Source of the DNA: Caballeronia hypogeia
Lineage (GTDB): Bacteria > Pseudomonadota > Gammaproteobacteria > Burkholderiales > Burkholderiaceae
Assembly: GCF_001544875.2 (NCBI RefSeq)
Contig: NZ_FCOA02000002.1
Span: 248,001-312,000, forward strand
Direction: 5' to 3'
Length of the DNA: 64,000 nt
The notes beneath the pieces are model-generated. The model was not told the origin of the DNA. It saw only the letters and a program-made list of their open reading frames with translations, and did no database searches. Numbering within the stretch: the first letter of the stretch is position 1; each line of letters begins with the position of its first letter. A program made the translations under genes and the position numbers. Positions 24,488-32,379 of the stretch are shown here, piece by piece.

Positions 24488-27040
24488 ATGCCCCGAAATC
24501 TTCTGAACATTGTTGTCTTCGCGATTGGCCTCGCTGCGGTGTGCGGCATTGGCATCGCCTACGTGGCCTCGAATGCGCTCGCGTTCGCGGTCACGCTCGT
24601 GATCGCCGGATGCTATCTCGCGGGAGCCGCCGAACTGCGGCGCTATCAGCAGATCACCGAGACGCTGCAGCAGGCCGTCACGCAACTCGCGACCGCGCCG
24701 CGCAGTCTCGCATCGTGGCTCGATACCCTGCATCCGAGCCTGCGCAATGCGGTGCGCCTGCGCGTTGAAGGTGAACGGGCCGCGTTGCCCGGGCCCGCGC
24801 TCGCGCCTTATCTCGTCGGGCTTCTCGTGCTGCTCGGCATGCTCGGCACGCTGCTCGGCATGGTCGCGACCCTGCGCGGCACCGGCACCGCGTTGCAGAG
24901 CGCGTCGGACCTGACGGCGATTCGCGCATCGCTGGCGGCGCCCGTCACGGGACTTGGCTTCGCGTTCGGCACATCGATCGCGGGCGTCGCGACATCCGCG
25001 ATGCTCGGACTCCTGTCCGCGCTGTGCCGCCGCGAACGGCTGCATGTCACGCAGCAACTCGACGCGAAGATCGCGACGACGCTGCGCGTGTTCACGCAGG
25101 CGCATCAGCGTGAGGAAACGTTCAAGCTGCTGCAATCGCAGACAGAGGTGATGCCGAAGCTCGTCGACCGCCTTCAATCGATGATGCTCGCAATCGAGCA
25201 GCAAAGCGCGGCGGCAAACGAGACGCAGATCGCGAATCAGGAGGCGTTTCATGCGAAGACGGAGACTGCCTATCGGCGGCTGGCTACATCGGTCGAACTG
25301 TCGCTGAAGCAGAGTGTGGCCGACAGCGCGCGTGCCGCGAGCGCCGCGCTGCAGCCGATCATGCAGACGACCATGGACGGCATCGCGCGCGAAGCGAGCG
25401 CGCTGCATGGCGGCGTGGAGCAGGCGGTCGCGCGTCAGCTCGAAGGATTGTCGAGCGGCTTCGAGGCGACGTCCGCGAAGGTCGCTGAAATCTGGGGCGA
25501 GTCGCTTGCGCAGCACGGCCGGTCGAATGCGGCACTCGTCGGCGAAATGGGCGTGTCGCTGGATCGGTTCGCGCAAAGCTTCGAGCAACGCGCGACGCAT
25601 CTCGTCGAAGGCGTGTCGGCGCAGATGGATCGCGTGTCGAATGGTGTGGAGTCGTCGGTGGCGAAGCATTCGCAATCGAGCGATGCCCTTGTCGCGCGCA
25701 TGGATGCATCGCTGGCGCGCTTTGCCGAAACGTTCGAGCAGCGCTCGCTGCATCTCGTCGAAGGCGTGTCGGCGCAGATGGACCGCGTGTCGACTGGTGT
25801 GGAGTCGTCGGTCGCGCAGCATGCGCAATCGAGCGATGCGCTCGTCGCGCGCATGGATGCGTCGCTGGTGCGCTTTGCCGAAACCTTCGAGCAGCGCTCG
25901 CTGCATCTCGTCGAAGGCGTGTCGGCGCAGATGGATCGCGTGTCGACTGGTGTGGAGTCGTCGGTGACGAAGCATGCGCAATCGAGCGATGCGCTCGTCG
26001 CGCGCATGGATGCGTCGATGGATCGCTTCGCGCAGACGTTCGACACGCGCTCGTCGAATCTCGTCGATGGCGTCGCCGCACGTCTTGAAGCCGCGACGGG
26101 CAAGCTGTCGCAAGCGTGGAACGAAGCGCTCGCGCAGCATGCGCGCGCGAACGAGCAGGCGGCGGAACGAAACCAGAACGCACTGAGTGTGGCCGCCGCG
26201 AGTTTCGAGCAGCATGCGGCATCGCTCGTGCAGGCTGTGGACCGCTCCCATGCGGACTTGCGCGTCGAACTGGCCGAACGCGGCGAAGCACGCCTCGCGG
26301 CATGGAGCGAAACGCTCGACGCGATGGCGGCGTCCTTGCGTGAACAATTGCAGACCACAAGCGAAGTGGCCGCGAGCCGTCAGAAGGAAATCTGCGACGC
26401 CCTCGCGCACACGGCAAGCGAGATGTCGGCTGAAGCCCGGGCGCACGCGGGTGCGACCATCGCGGAGATCGGGCAACTGGTGCAGGCCGCGTCCGAAGCG
26501 CCCAAGGCGGCGGCCGAAGTCGTCGCGGAAATGCGTCAGAAGCTCAGCGATTCCATGGTCCGCGATACCGCGATGCTCGACGAACGAAGCCGTCTGCTCG
26601 CGACGGTGGAAACCCTTCTGGATGCGGTCAATCTCGCATCGAACGAACAGCGCGCCGCGATCGACGCACTCGTCGACACCTCCGCGACGCTGCTCGAACG
26701 CGTCGGCGCGCAGTTCACCGGCACGGTCGAAAGCGAAGCGGGCAAACTCGGCGCGATGGCCGCGCAGGTCACGACCAGCGCCGTCGAAGTGGCGAGCCTG
26801 TCGGATGCGTTCGGCGCGGCCGTGCTGATGTTCGGCGAGTCGAACGACAAGCTCGTCGCGCATCTGGAACGCATCGAAAGCGCGCTCGACAAGTCGCTTG
26901 CCCGCAGCGATGAGCAGCTCGCGTATTACGTCGCGCAGGCGAAGGAAGTGATCGATCTGAGCATGCTGTCGCAGAAGCAGATCGTCGAGGACCTGCAGCA
27001 TATCGCGGGTCAGCGCGTGGCCGGAGCCAGAGCGGCATGA
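24488..27040 (+). CDS. DUF802 protein: MotA/ExbB/ZorA-like channel with long repeat tail
   Basis: An 850-residue membrane protein. Hydrophobic helices are at about 5-25, 28-48, 107-127 and 150-178. Helices 3-4 carry the MotA/TolQ/ExbB pattern LLGMLGTLLGMVATL ... APVTGLGFAFGTSIAGVATSA. The rest (about 185-850) is a continuous Ala/Glu/Gln/Ser-rich helical tail with 51-residue tandem repeats at 354-557. This is the architecture of ZorA-type stator subunits: a five-fold channel plus a long cytoplasmic tail. I start at ATG 24488; TTG 24479 is an alternative. The stop overlaps the OmpA/MotB-like partner (ATGA). Family name DUF802 is from memory; the motor reading is inference. Confidence 0.82.
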   Translation: MPRNLLNIVVFAIGLAAVCGIGIAYVASNALAFAVTLVIAGCYLAGAAELRRYQQITETLQQAVTQLATAPRSLASWLDTLHPSLRNAVRLRVEGERAALPGPALAPYLVGLLVLLGMLGTLLGMVATLRGTGTALQSASDLTAIRASLAAPVTGLGFAFGTSIAGVATSAMLGLLSALCRRERLHVTQQLDAKIATTLRVFTQAHQREETFKLLQSQTEVMPKLVDRLQSMMLAIEQQSAAANETQIANQEAFHAKTETAYRRLATSVELSLKQSVADSARAASAALQPIMQTTMDGIAREASALHGGVEQAVARQLEGLSSGFEATSAKVAEIWGESLAQHGRSNAALVGEMGVSLDRFAQSFEQRATHLVEGVSAQMDRVSNGVESSVAKHSQSSDALVARMDASLARFAETFEQRSLHLVEGVSAQMDRVSTGVESSVAQHAQSSDALVARMDASLVRFAETFEQRSLHLVEGVSAQMDRVSTGVESSVTKHAQSSDALVARMDASMDRFAQTFDTRSSNLVDGVAARLEAATGKLSQAWNEALAQHARANEQAAERNQNALSVAAASFEQHAASLVQAVDRSHADLRVELAERGEARLAAWSETLDAMAASLREQLQTTSEVAASRQKEICDALAHTASEMSAEARAHAGATIAEIGQLVQAASEAPKAAAEVVAEMRQKLSDSMVRDTAMLDERSRLLATVETLLDAVNLASNEQRAAIDALVDTSATLLERVGAQFTGTVESEAGKLGAMAAQVTTSAVEVASLSDAFGAAVLMFGESNDKLVAHLERIESALDKSLARSDEQLAYYVAQAKEVIDLSMLSQKQIVEDLQHIAGQRVAGARAA
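25547..26158 (+). repeat. Tandem 153-base (51-codon) repeats within the DUF802 gene
   Basis: Units begin at 25547, 25700, 25853 and 26006, exactly 153 bases apart, each starting with an ATG codon (MDAS or MGVS). Units two and three are nearly identical in DNA; the first and fourth are diverged. The conserved core contains RFAETFEQRS, HLVEGVSAQMDRVS and HAQSSDALVAR. Weaker copies seem to flank the block on both sides. The unit length is a multiple of three, so copy-number change would lengthen or shorten the tail in frame. Confidence 0.93.
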
Positions 27041-27684
27041 ACGAGGAAATCGACGGCGGCACGGAGCACGCCGCGCCGATCTGGGCCGCGTTCGCCGATC
27101 TTATGTCGGTGTTGCTCGGCGCGTTCGTGCTGATACTCGTCGGCGTGATCGGGGTGCAGTTGCAGCTCGAAAACAAGCTCGACGAAGAAGTGAAGCACCG
27201 GCAAATGGAAACGCAGCGCCGCAAGACGCTGGAGCAGGCACTGGCTGGGCCGCTCGCATCGGGGCGCGTGACGCTCGTGAACGGGCGCATCGGCATCAGC
27301 GGCAACGTGCTCTTCTCGCTCAACTCGGACCAGTTGCAGCCGCAAGGGCGCGATGTGCTGAAGAGTCTCGCCGGCCCGCTTTCCACGTATCTCGACGCGC
27401 ATGAGGAAATCCTGATGGTCAGCGGCTTCGCCGACGATCAGCAGGTCCACGAAGGCAATCGGCGCTTCGCGGACAACTGGGAGCTGTCGGCGAAACGCGC
27501 GCTGACCGTGACGCGCGCGCTGATCGACGCGGGCGTGCCGTCGAAGTCGGTGTTCGCTGCGGCGTTCGGCTCGGAGCAGCCGGTCAGCTCCAACGCCGAT
27601 GAAGTCGGGCGGGCGAAAAATCGCCGCGTCGAGATTTCCGCCGTGCCCCGTCCGACCAATGGTGCGGTGAAGGCGCATGACTGA
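27037..27684 (+). CDS. OmpA/MotB-like stator partner
   Basis: A 215-residue protein with a short cytoplasmic N-terminus, one membrane helix (about 19-42) and a C-terminal OmpA-type peptidoglycan-binding domain (about 90-205). The helix starts WAAFADLMSVLL, with Asp21 in the place of the proton-carrying Asp of MotB (YADFM) and ZorB. The OmpA domain shows GFADDQQVH, NWELSAKRALTVTRAL and GRAKNRRVEI, which carry the Asp and Arg that grip diaminopimelate. It overlaps the DUF802 stop by four bases and the DUF2894 start by eight, consistent with a fixed-ratio complex. No flagellar or Tol genes are nearby. Confidence 0.9.
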   Translation: MNEEIDGGTEHAAPIWAAFADLMSVLLGAFVLILVGVIGVQLQLENKLDEEVKHRQMETQRRKTLEQALAGPLASGRVTLVNGRIGISGNVLFSLNSDQLQPQGRDVLKSLAGPLSTYLDAHEEILMVSGFADDQQVHEGNRRFADNWELSAKRALTVTRALIDAGVPSKSVFAAAFGSEQPVSSNADEVGRAKNRRVEISAVPRPTNGAVKAHD

Positions 27685-28261
27685 CGCGGCGCGCGCTCGC
27701 GCGAGGCTCGACGCATGGCGTGCGAATGGCGACGACCGCGCGAATCCAGTGAGTTTCCATCTGATCGATGGGCTGGAAAAGCGCACGTCCGCTTACGACG
27801 GCGAAGCGCGCCGCATGCTCGACGAACGTCTCGCGCAATTGCTCGATGCGTACGAGCGCGATATCGAGCTTGCCGCATCGAAGCGCGTCGTGGAAAAAAG
27901 CGCGCGCGGTCCGCTCGCCATGCTCGTCGAAGATATCGCGAAGGCTTCATCGGTGCATGAAGCAACACATGCGGAACTGCTCGAGTACTTTCGCGCGGTG
28001 TGGTCGAAAGTCAGCGCGGAGAAACAATTGCGCGATTCGTTTGCGCAAGTCCCGAAGAACGCCGGGCCGCTCAATTCGAGCAGTCTCGTGCATCGGTCGC
28101 TTTCGCTGATGCGCGAGGTTTCGCCGGAATATCTTCAGCAATTCCTAGCCTACATCGATGCGCTTTCGTGGATGGAAGAGCTGAGCGGTCCGGTCGTGAC
28201 CGCCGCGAAGGACGCGCCCCGTGCGGCGGCCGCGAAGAAGGGCGGACGCGTCAGAAAATAA
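27677..28261 (+). CDS. DUF2894 protein
   Basis: A 194-residue soluble, helical protein ending in a basic tail (KKGGRVRK). It fits DUF2894, a family I associate with the gene order DUF3348-DUF802-OmpA-DUF2894. Recognisable stretches are ARLDAWRANGDDRANPVSFHLIDGLEKR near the start, read here as residues about 8-36 in two blocks, and FAQVPKNAGPLNSSSLVHRSL in the middle. There is no membrane helix and no catalytic motif I recognise. It overlaps the OmpA/MotB-like gene by eight bases and closes the operon before a hairpin. It may be a cytosolic partner or effector of the stator complex. Confidence 0.8.
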   Translation: MTDAARARARLDAWRANGDDRANPVSFHLIDGLEKRTSAYDGEARRMLDERLAQLLDAYERDIELAASKRVVEKSARGPLAMLVEDIAKASSVHEATHAELLEYFRAVWSKVSAEKQLRDSFAQVPKNAGPLNSSSLVHRSLSLMREVSPEYLQQFLAYIDALSWMEELSGPVVTAAKDAPRAAAAKKGGRVRK

Positions 28262-28267
28262 AGCAGC

Positions 28268-28294
28268 GCCGCGCGGCTCATCGAACCGCGCGGC
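28268..28294. terminator. Convergent hairpin between DUF2894 and transketolase genes
   Basis: Perfect 9-base arms GCCGCGCGG (28268-28276) and CCGCGCGGC (28286-28294) around a 9-base loop, lying between convergent genes. On the minus strand the stem is followed by TGCTTTATTTT, so it resembles an intrinsic terminator for the transketolase operon and may stop both directions. Confidence 0.6.
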
Positions 28295-28303
28295 ATGCGG
28301 GCG

Positions 28304-29287
28304 TTACGCCAGCCAGCCCTTGATCTTAGTCGCCATCACGTTCGTCGAGATGCCGTATCGATCGTGCAGCGTGGGCAGCGCGCCCGCATCGAGGAACGCG
28401 TCGGGCAACGCGATCTGGCGATACGCGGGCGTGACGCCGGCGGTAAGCAGCGTCGTCGCGACCGCTTCGCCGAGGCCGCCGATCGTCGTATGGTTCTCGG
28501 CCACCACGACCAGTCGGCCCGAACGCTGCGCCTCGCGGATGATCGTTTCCGTATCGAGCGGCTTGATGGTCGGCACGTGCAGCACGGCGACATCGACGTT
28601 GTCGGCTTGCAGCGCCTTCGCGGTTTCCAGCGCGCGCATGGTCAGAATGCCCGACGAGATGATGAGCACGTCGCGCCCATCGCGCAGCAGTTTGGCCTTG
28701 CCCAGCTCGAACTTGTAGTCGTATTCGTCGAGCACGGCGGGTACGTTGCCGCGCAGCAGACGCGCATACACCGGACCCTTGTGCGCGGCGATGGCGGGCA
28801 CCATCTGCTCGATGTCGAGCGCGTCGCACGGATCGATCACGGTCATGTTCGGCATGGCGCGCATCAGCGCGAGATCTTCCGCGGCCTGATGGCTCGGGCC
28901 GTAACCTGTCGTGAGTCCTGGCAGCGCGGCCACGATCTTCACATCGAGATTGTCTTCCGCGATGGTCTGGTGGATGAAGTCATAGGCGCGTCGCGTCGCG
29001 AACACCGCATACGTCGTCACGAAGGGTTGCGCGCCTTCGTGGGCGAAGCCCGCCGCGGCGCCCATCAGCAGTTGCTCGGCCATGCCCATCTGATAGTAAC
29101 GCTCGGGAAATTCCTTCGCGAAGATATGCAGGTCCGTGTACTTGCCGAGATCGGCCGTCATGCCGATGACGTTCGACTTCGCGCGCGCCAGTTCGACCAG
29201 TGCGTGGCCGAAGGGCGCGGAACGCGTGAGCTGCCCTTCGCTTGCGATCGACGCGATCATCGCGGATGTTTTCAGACGCGTGCTCAT
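28304..29287 (-). CDS. Transketolase, C-terminal subunit
   Basis: A 327-residue subunit equal to the pyrimidine-binding and C-terminal domains of transketolase. It shows MTADLGKYTDLHIFAKEFPERYYQMGMAEQ, read in blocks at about 42-72, with Glu of the AEQ motif activating thiamine diphosphate, GLTTGYGPSHQAAEDLALMRA and TIKPLDTETI. It pairs with the N-terminal subunit encoded immediately upstream (ATGA overlap at 29284-29287). Split transketolases of this kind usually belong to catabolic operons for unusual sugars or sugar acids rather than to the core pentose phosphate pathway. A GGGAGA site precedes the ATG; the frame continuing upstream is a shadow. Confidence 0.9.
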   Translation of the reverse strand: MSTRLKTSAMIASIASEGQLTRSAPFGHALVELARAKSNVIGMTADLGKYTDLHIFAKEFPERYYQMGMAEQLLMGAAAGFAHEGAQPFVTTYAVFATRRAYDFIHQTIAEDNLDVKIVAALPGLTTGYGPSHQAAEDLALMRAMPNMTVIDPCDALDIEQMVPAIAAHKGPVYARLLRGNVPAVLDEYDYKFELGKAKLLRDGRDVLIISSGILTMRALETAKALQADNVDVAVLHVPTIKPLDTETIIREAQRSGRLVVVAENHTTIGGLGEAVATTLLTAGVTPAYRQIALPDAFLDAGALPTLHDRYGISTNVMATKIKGWLA

Positions 29288-30126
29288 GCTTGTCTCCCTG
29301 CTTCGAGTGCTTCGAGCGCCAGCTTCCACTCGTGTGGATCGACGCGGATGAAATGGTTCTTCTCGCGTTGTTCGAGGAACGGCACGCCACGGCCCATCTT
29401 CGTATCGCACACGATGATGCGGGGCTTCGCGTCCTTCAGATTGCGCGCGTTGTCGAAGGCCTGCTTCACTGCGTCGAGATCGTTGCCGTTCACGCGCTGC
29501 ACATACCAGCCGAACGCTTCGAGCTTTTCGACGAGCGGTTCGAACGACATGATCTGCGTGGACGGGCCATCGGCCTGCTGATTGTTCACGTCGACCATCG
29601 CGATGAGGTTGTCGAGCTTCCAGTGCGCCGCCGACATGAGGCCTTCCCAGACCGAGCCTTCGTCGAGTTCGCCATCGGAGAAGAGCGTATAGACGAAGGA
29701 TTTCGATCCTTTGCGCCTGAGGCCGAGACAGCGGCCCACGGCGATCGTGAGACCTTGACCGAGCGAGCCGCCGGACATCTCCATGCCGGGCGTGTAGCTG
29801 GCCATCCCGGACATGGGCAGACGGCTGTCGTCGCTGCCATAGGTTTCGAGTTCGTCTTGCGGCAGGATGCCGGCTTCGAACAGCGCGGCGTACAGCGCGA
29901 TTGCGTAATGACCGTTCGAAAGCAGGAAGCGATCGCGTCCTTCCCATTCGGGATCTTCGGCGCGGTAGTTCATCGCGCCGAAGTAGGCGACGGCCAGCAC
30001 ATCGGCGATGTCGAGCGCCTGGCCGATATAGCCCTGGCCTTGCACTTCGCCCATCAGAAGCGCGTTGCGGCGGATACGGTAGGCGCGCTCGGCGAGCGTC
30101 ACCTCCTCGATGACGGGAGTGCTCAT
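29284..30126 (-). CDS. Transketolase, N-terminal (ThDP-binding) subunit
   Basis: A 280-residue subunit carrying the diphosphate-binding half of transketolase. The ThDP motif is GDGE-like (LFSDGELDEGSVWEGLM ... VDVNNQQADG), and GHYAIALYAALF and SGGSLGQGLTIAVG are transketolase landmarks. It needs the C-terminal subunit for activity, and the two genes overlap by four bases. AAGGAGA lies just before ATG 30126. Upstream are an MFS importer and an SDR on the same strand, so the operon probably takes up a polyol or sugar acid, oxidises it to a ketose-type compound and cleaves a two-carbon unit. The substrate is not evident. Confidence 0.9.
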   Translation of the reverse strand: MSTPVIEEVTLAERAYRIRRNALLMGEVQGQGYIGQALDIADVLAVAYFGAMNYRAEDPEWEGRDRFLLSNGHYAIALYAALFEAGILPQDELETYGSDDSRLPMSGMASYTPGMEMSGGSLGQGLTIAVGRCLGLRRKGSKSFVYTLFSDGELDEGSVWEGLMSAAHWKLDNLIAMVDVNNQQADGPSTQIMSFEPLVEKLEAFGWYVQRVNGNDLDAVKQAFDNARNLKDAKPRIIVCDTKMGRGVPFLEQREKNHFIRVDPHEWKLALEALEAGRQA

Positions 30127-30151
30127 GCGTTGTCTCCTTGAGTGATTGAAT

Positions 30152-31480
30152 TCAGCGATTGACGGTCTTGGCGGGCACGAAGAACACGAGCACCGCGCCC
30201 AGCACGATCGCAATCGAAATGAAGAGCAGGCCGGCGGTCGCCTTGCCGGTGAGGTCGTTGAGCCAGCCGACGATGGCCGGCGAGAAGAAGCCTGCGAGAT
30301 TGGCAAAGCAGTTGACCGCCGCGATGCCCGCTGCCGCCGACATGCCGCCTAGCACCGCCGTGGGCAGCGCCCAGAATTGCGACGACGAAGCGAGAATGCC
30401 GGCGGCCGCAATGCTCACGCAGATGATCGATGCGCCCACGCTGCCCAGCATCGGCAGGGTGGCGAAGCCGGCGGCGGACACGAGCATCGGAATCGCGAGA
30501 TGCAGGCGGCGTTCGCGGCGCTTGTCCGCGCTCGCGCCGATCAGCGGCAAGGCGACGATCGCGCAGAGATACGGAATCGCGGTGAGGATGCCGACCCACA
30601 GCGGGTCCGCTACGCCGGTGCGACGTACGATGGTCGGCAGCCAGAACGTGAGGCCATACTGACCCATGACGACGCAGAAGTAGATCGCGGCCATGAGCCA
30701 CAGGCGACGGTCGGCGATGAACGCGCGAATCGACACATGCTTGACGGTCTGCGCGTTGTCCTTTTCGACATTGCGCTTGAGCAGGGCCTTTTCTTCGTCG
30801 CTGAGCCATTTTGCGCCGGCGATGCCATTGTCGAGATAGAACAGGATCGCGACGCCCAGGAACAGCGAGGGAAGCGCTTCGAGCATGAAGAGCCACTTCC
30901 ATCCGGCGAGCCCGTGCACGTCCTGGAACGCGTGCATGATGTAGCCGGACAGCGGTCCGCCGACTATGCCCGCGAGCGGAATCGCCATGAAGAACAGCGA
31001 GAGCGCTTTCGCGCGGCGCGCGGCGGGAAACCAGTACGTGAGATAAAGAATCACGCCGGGCGCGAAACCGGCCTCCGCGACGCCGAGCAGAAAGCGGAGG
31101 ATATAGAAGACCGTCGGCGACTTGACGAACACGAAGCTCGCGGAGATCACGGCCCACGTGAGCATGATGCGAGCGAGCCAGTTGCGCGCACCCAGCTTGT
31201 GCAGGACCACGTTGCTGGGCACTTCGAAAAGGAAGTAGCCGAGAAAGAAAATGCCCGCGCCTATGCCATAGACGGTTTCGCTGAAGCGCAGGTCGTTGAG
31301 CATCTGCAACTTCGCGAAGCCTACGTTGACGCGATCGAGATACGCGCCCAGATAACACAGCATCAGAAAGGGAATGAGGCGACGTCCGACCTTGGCGTAA
31401 GTCTTTGCCTCGAAGCTGCCCGCATCCTCCGACGATGCGAATTCAGCCGTGACCGCCGATGTGGCAAGTTTGGATTTCAT
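30152..31480 (-). CDS. MFS transporter, anion:cation symporter type
   Basis: A 442-residue transporter with about 12 membrane helices. The opening YAKVGRRLIPFLMLCYLGAYLDRVNVGFA and the segment LRFLLGVAEAGFAPGVILYLTYWFP are typical of the ACS family (tartrate, glucarate, phthalate and similar organic anions). A charged cytoplasmic loop (about 200-250) separates the halves. GGAGA lies before ATG 31480. It sits between the SDR and the split transketolase, so its cargo is likely the substrate of that pathway, probably a sugar acid. Confidence 0.9.
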   Translation of the reverse strand: MKSKLATSAVTAEFASSEDAGSFEAKTYAKVGRRLIPFLMLCYLGAYLDRVNVGFAKLQMLNDLRFSETVYGIGAGIFFLGYFLFEVPSNVVLHKLGARNWLARIMLTWAVISASFVFVKSPTVFYILRFLLGVAEAGFAPGVILYLTYWFPAARRAKALSLFFMAIPLAGIVGGPLSGYIMHAFQDVHGLAGWKWLFMLEALPSLFLGVAILFYLDNGIAGAKWLSDEEKALLKRNVEKDNAQTVKHVSIRAFIADRRLWLMAAIYFCVVMGQYGLTFWLPTIVRRTGVADPLWVGILTAIPYLCAIVALPLIGASADKRRERRLHLAIPMLVSAAGFATLPMLGSVGASIICVSIAAAGILASSSQFWALPTAVLGGMSAAAGIAAVNCFANLAGFFSPAIVGWLNDLTGKATAGLLFISIAIVLGAVLVFFVPAKTVNR

Positions 31481-31536
31481 AGATGTCTCCAGCCATGTTT
31501 GGCGCCCTGGTTTTCCAGGTGCGCGGGCGCGTGCGA

Positions 31537-32286
31537 TCAGTGAATCAGCATGCCGCCGTTCACGTCGAGCGTAACGCCCGTCAGGTACGAGGAAAGATCG
31601 CTTGCAAGGAACAGGCACGCATTGGCGATATCCGCTGCATCGCCGAGCCGGCCGAGCGGAATGCCCTTGATGATGTCCGTGCGCATCTCGGGCGTGAGCT
31701 TGTCGCCGGTGATGTCGGTCTGGATCAGGCCCGGCGTGATCGAGTTCACGCGGATGCGGTCCGCGCCGAACTCGCGCGCCATGGCTTTGGCGAGTCCGAG
31801 CACGCCCGCCTTCGCGGCGCTGTAGTGCGGCCCGCCGAAGATGCCGCCGCCGCGCTGTGCCGACACCGACGACATGCACACGATGCTGCCGCGCTGCTGC
31901 TTTTTCATCTGCGGAATCACGGCTTGCGACATGTACAGCGTGCCGCGCAGGTTCACGCCGATCACGGCGTCGAAGTTATCCGCGCCGATCTCCAGCGTCT
32001 TGATCGGCTGCGTGATGCCGGCGTTGTTGATGAGCGCGTCGATGCGTCCGTACTTCTCGATCGTCGCATTGGCGGCGGCGACGCACGCGGCCTTGTCGGT
32101 GACATCGCAGGCGAGGCCGAGATGGCCTTCGCCCAGATCGTTCGCGGCGCTTTGCGCGTCCGCTTCCTTCAGGTCCAGCACGACGATGCGCGCGCCCTGT
32201 GCCGCGAGCGCTTTAGCCGTTGCCTTGCCGATTCCGCGCGCCGAAGCCGCGCCCGTCACGATCACTACCTGGTTCTCGAGCAACAT
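31537..32286 (-). CDS. Short-chain dehydrogenase/reductase (first gene of the transketolase operon)
   Basis: A 249-residue classical SDR. The NAD(P)-binding motif is TGAASARGIGKA, with NNAG at about residue 88, catalytic Ser in MSSVSAQRG, YSAAKAG (Tyr-x-x-x-Lys) and the PG motif ITPGLIQT. The acidic residue after beta2 (VLDLKE) favours NAD(H). A GGAGACAA element precedes the start; the same leader precedes the MFS and transketolase genes, suggesting matched translation. It probably performs the oxidation step before transketolase cleavage, acting on a polyol or sugar acid. Confidence 0.9.
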   Translation of the reverse strand: MLLENQVVIVTGAASARGIGKATAKALAAQGARIVVLDLKEADAQSAANDLGEGHLGLACDVTDKAACVAAANATIEKYGRIDALINNAGITQPIKTLEIGADNFDAVIGVNLRGTLYMSQAVIPQMKKQQRGSIVCMSSVSAQRGGGIFGGPHYSAAKAGVLGLAKAMAREFGADRIRVNSITPGLIQTDITGDKLTPEMRTDIIKGIPLGRLGDAADIANACLFLASDLSSYLTGVTLDVNGGMLIH

Positions 32287-32379
32287 CGTTGTCTCCGTTG
32301 ATTGTCTGGTGTAGGCGCAGTTTCTTCGCCTTCGACCTGACGATCAACGCAGTTCGGTTCAACTATTGCTGAGAAATTT

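Noticed and set aside
25547..26158. Evenly spaced DNA repeats considered as a CRISPR-like or satellite array
   Set aside because: The 153-base units are coding, in frame and continuous without spacers; they are protein repeats.
24248..27001. A 917-codon minus-strand frame opposite the DUF802 gene, with its own repeats rich in Arg and His
   Set aside because: Its repeats are only the complement of the DUF802 repeats, composition is that of an antisense GC-rich shadow, and there is no ribosome site or family motif.
23773..28261. Annotation as a complete Zorya defence system
   Set aside because: Only ZorA/ZorB-like architecture is present; I see no ZorC, ZorD helicase or ZorE nuclease-like gene nearby, so the defence label is unsupported.
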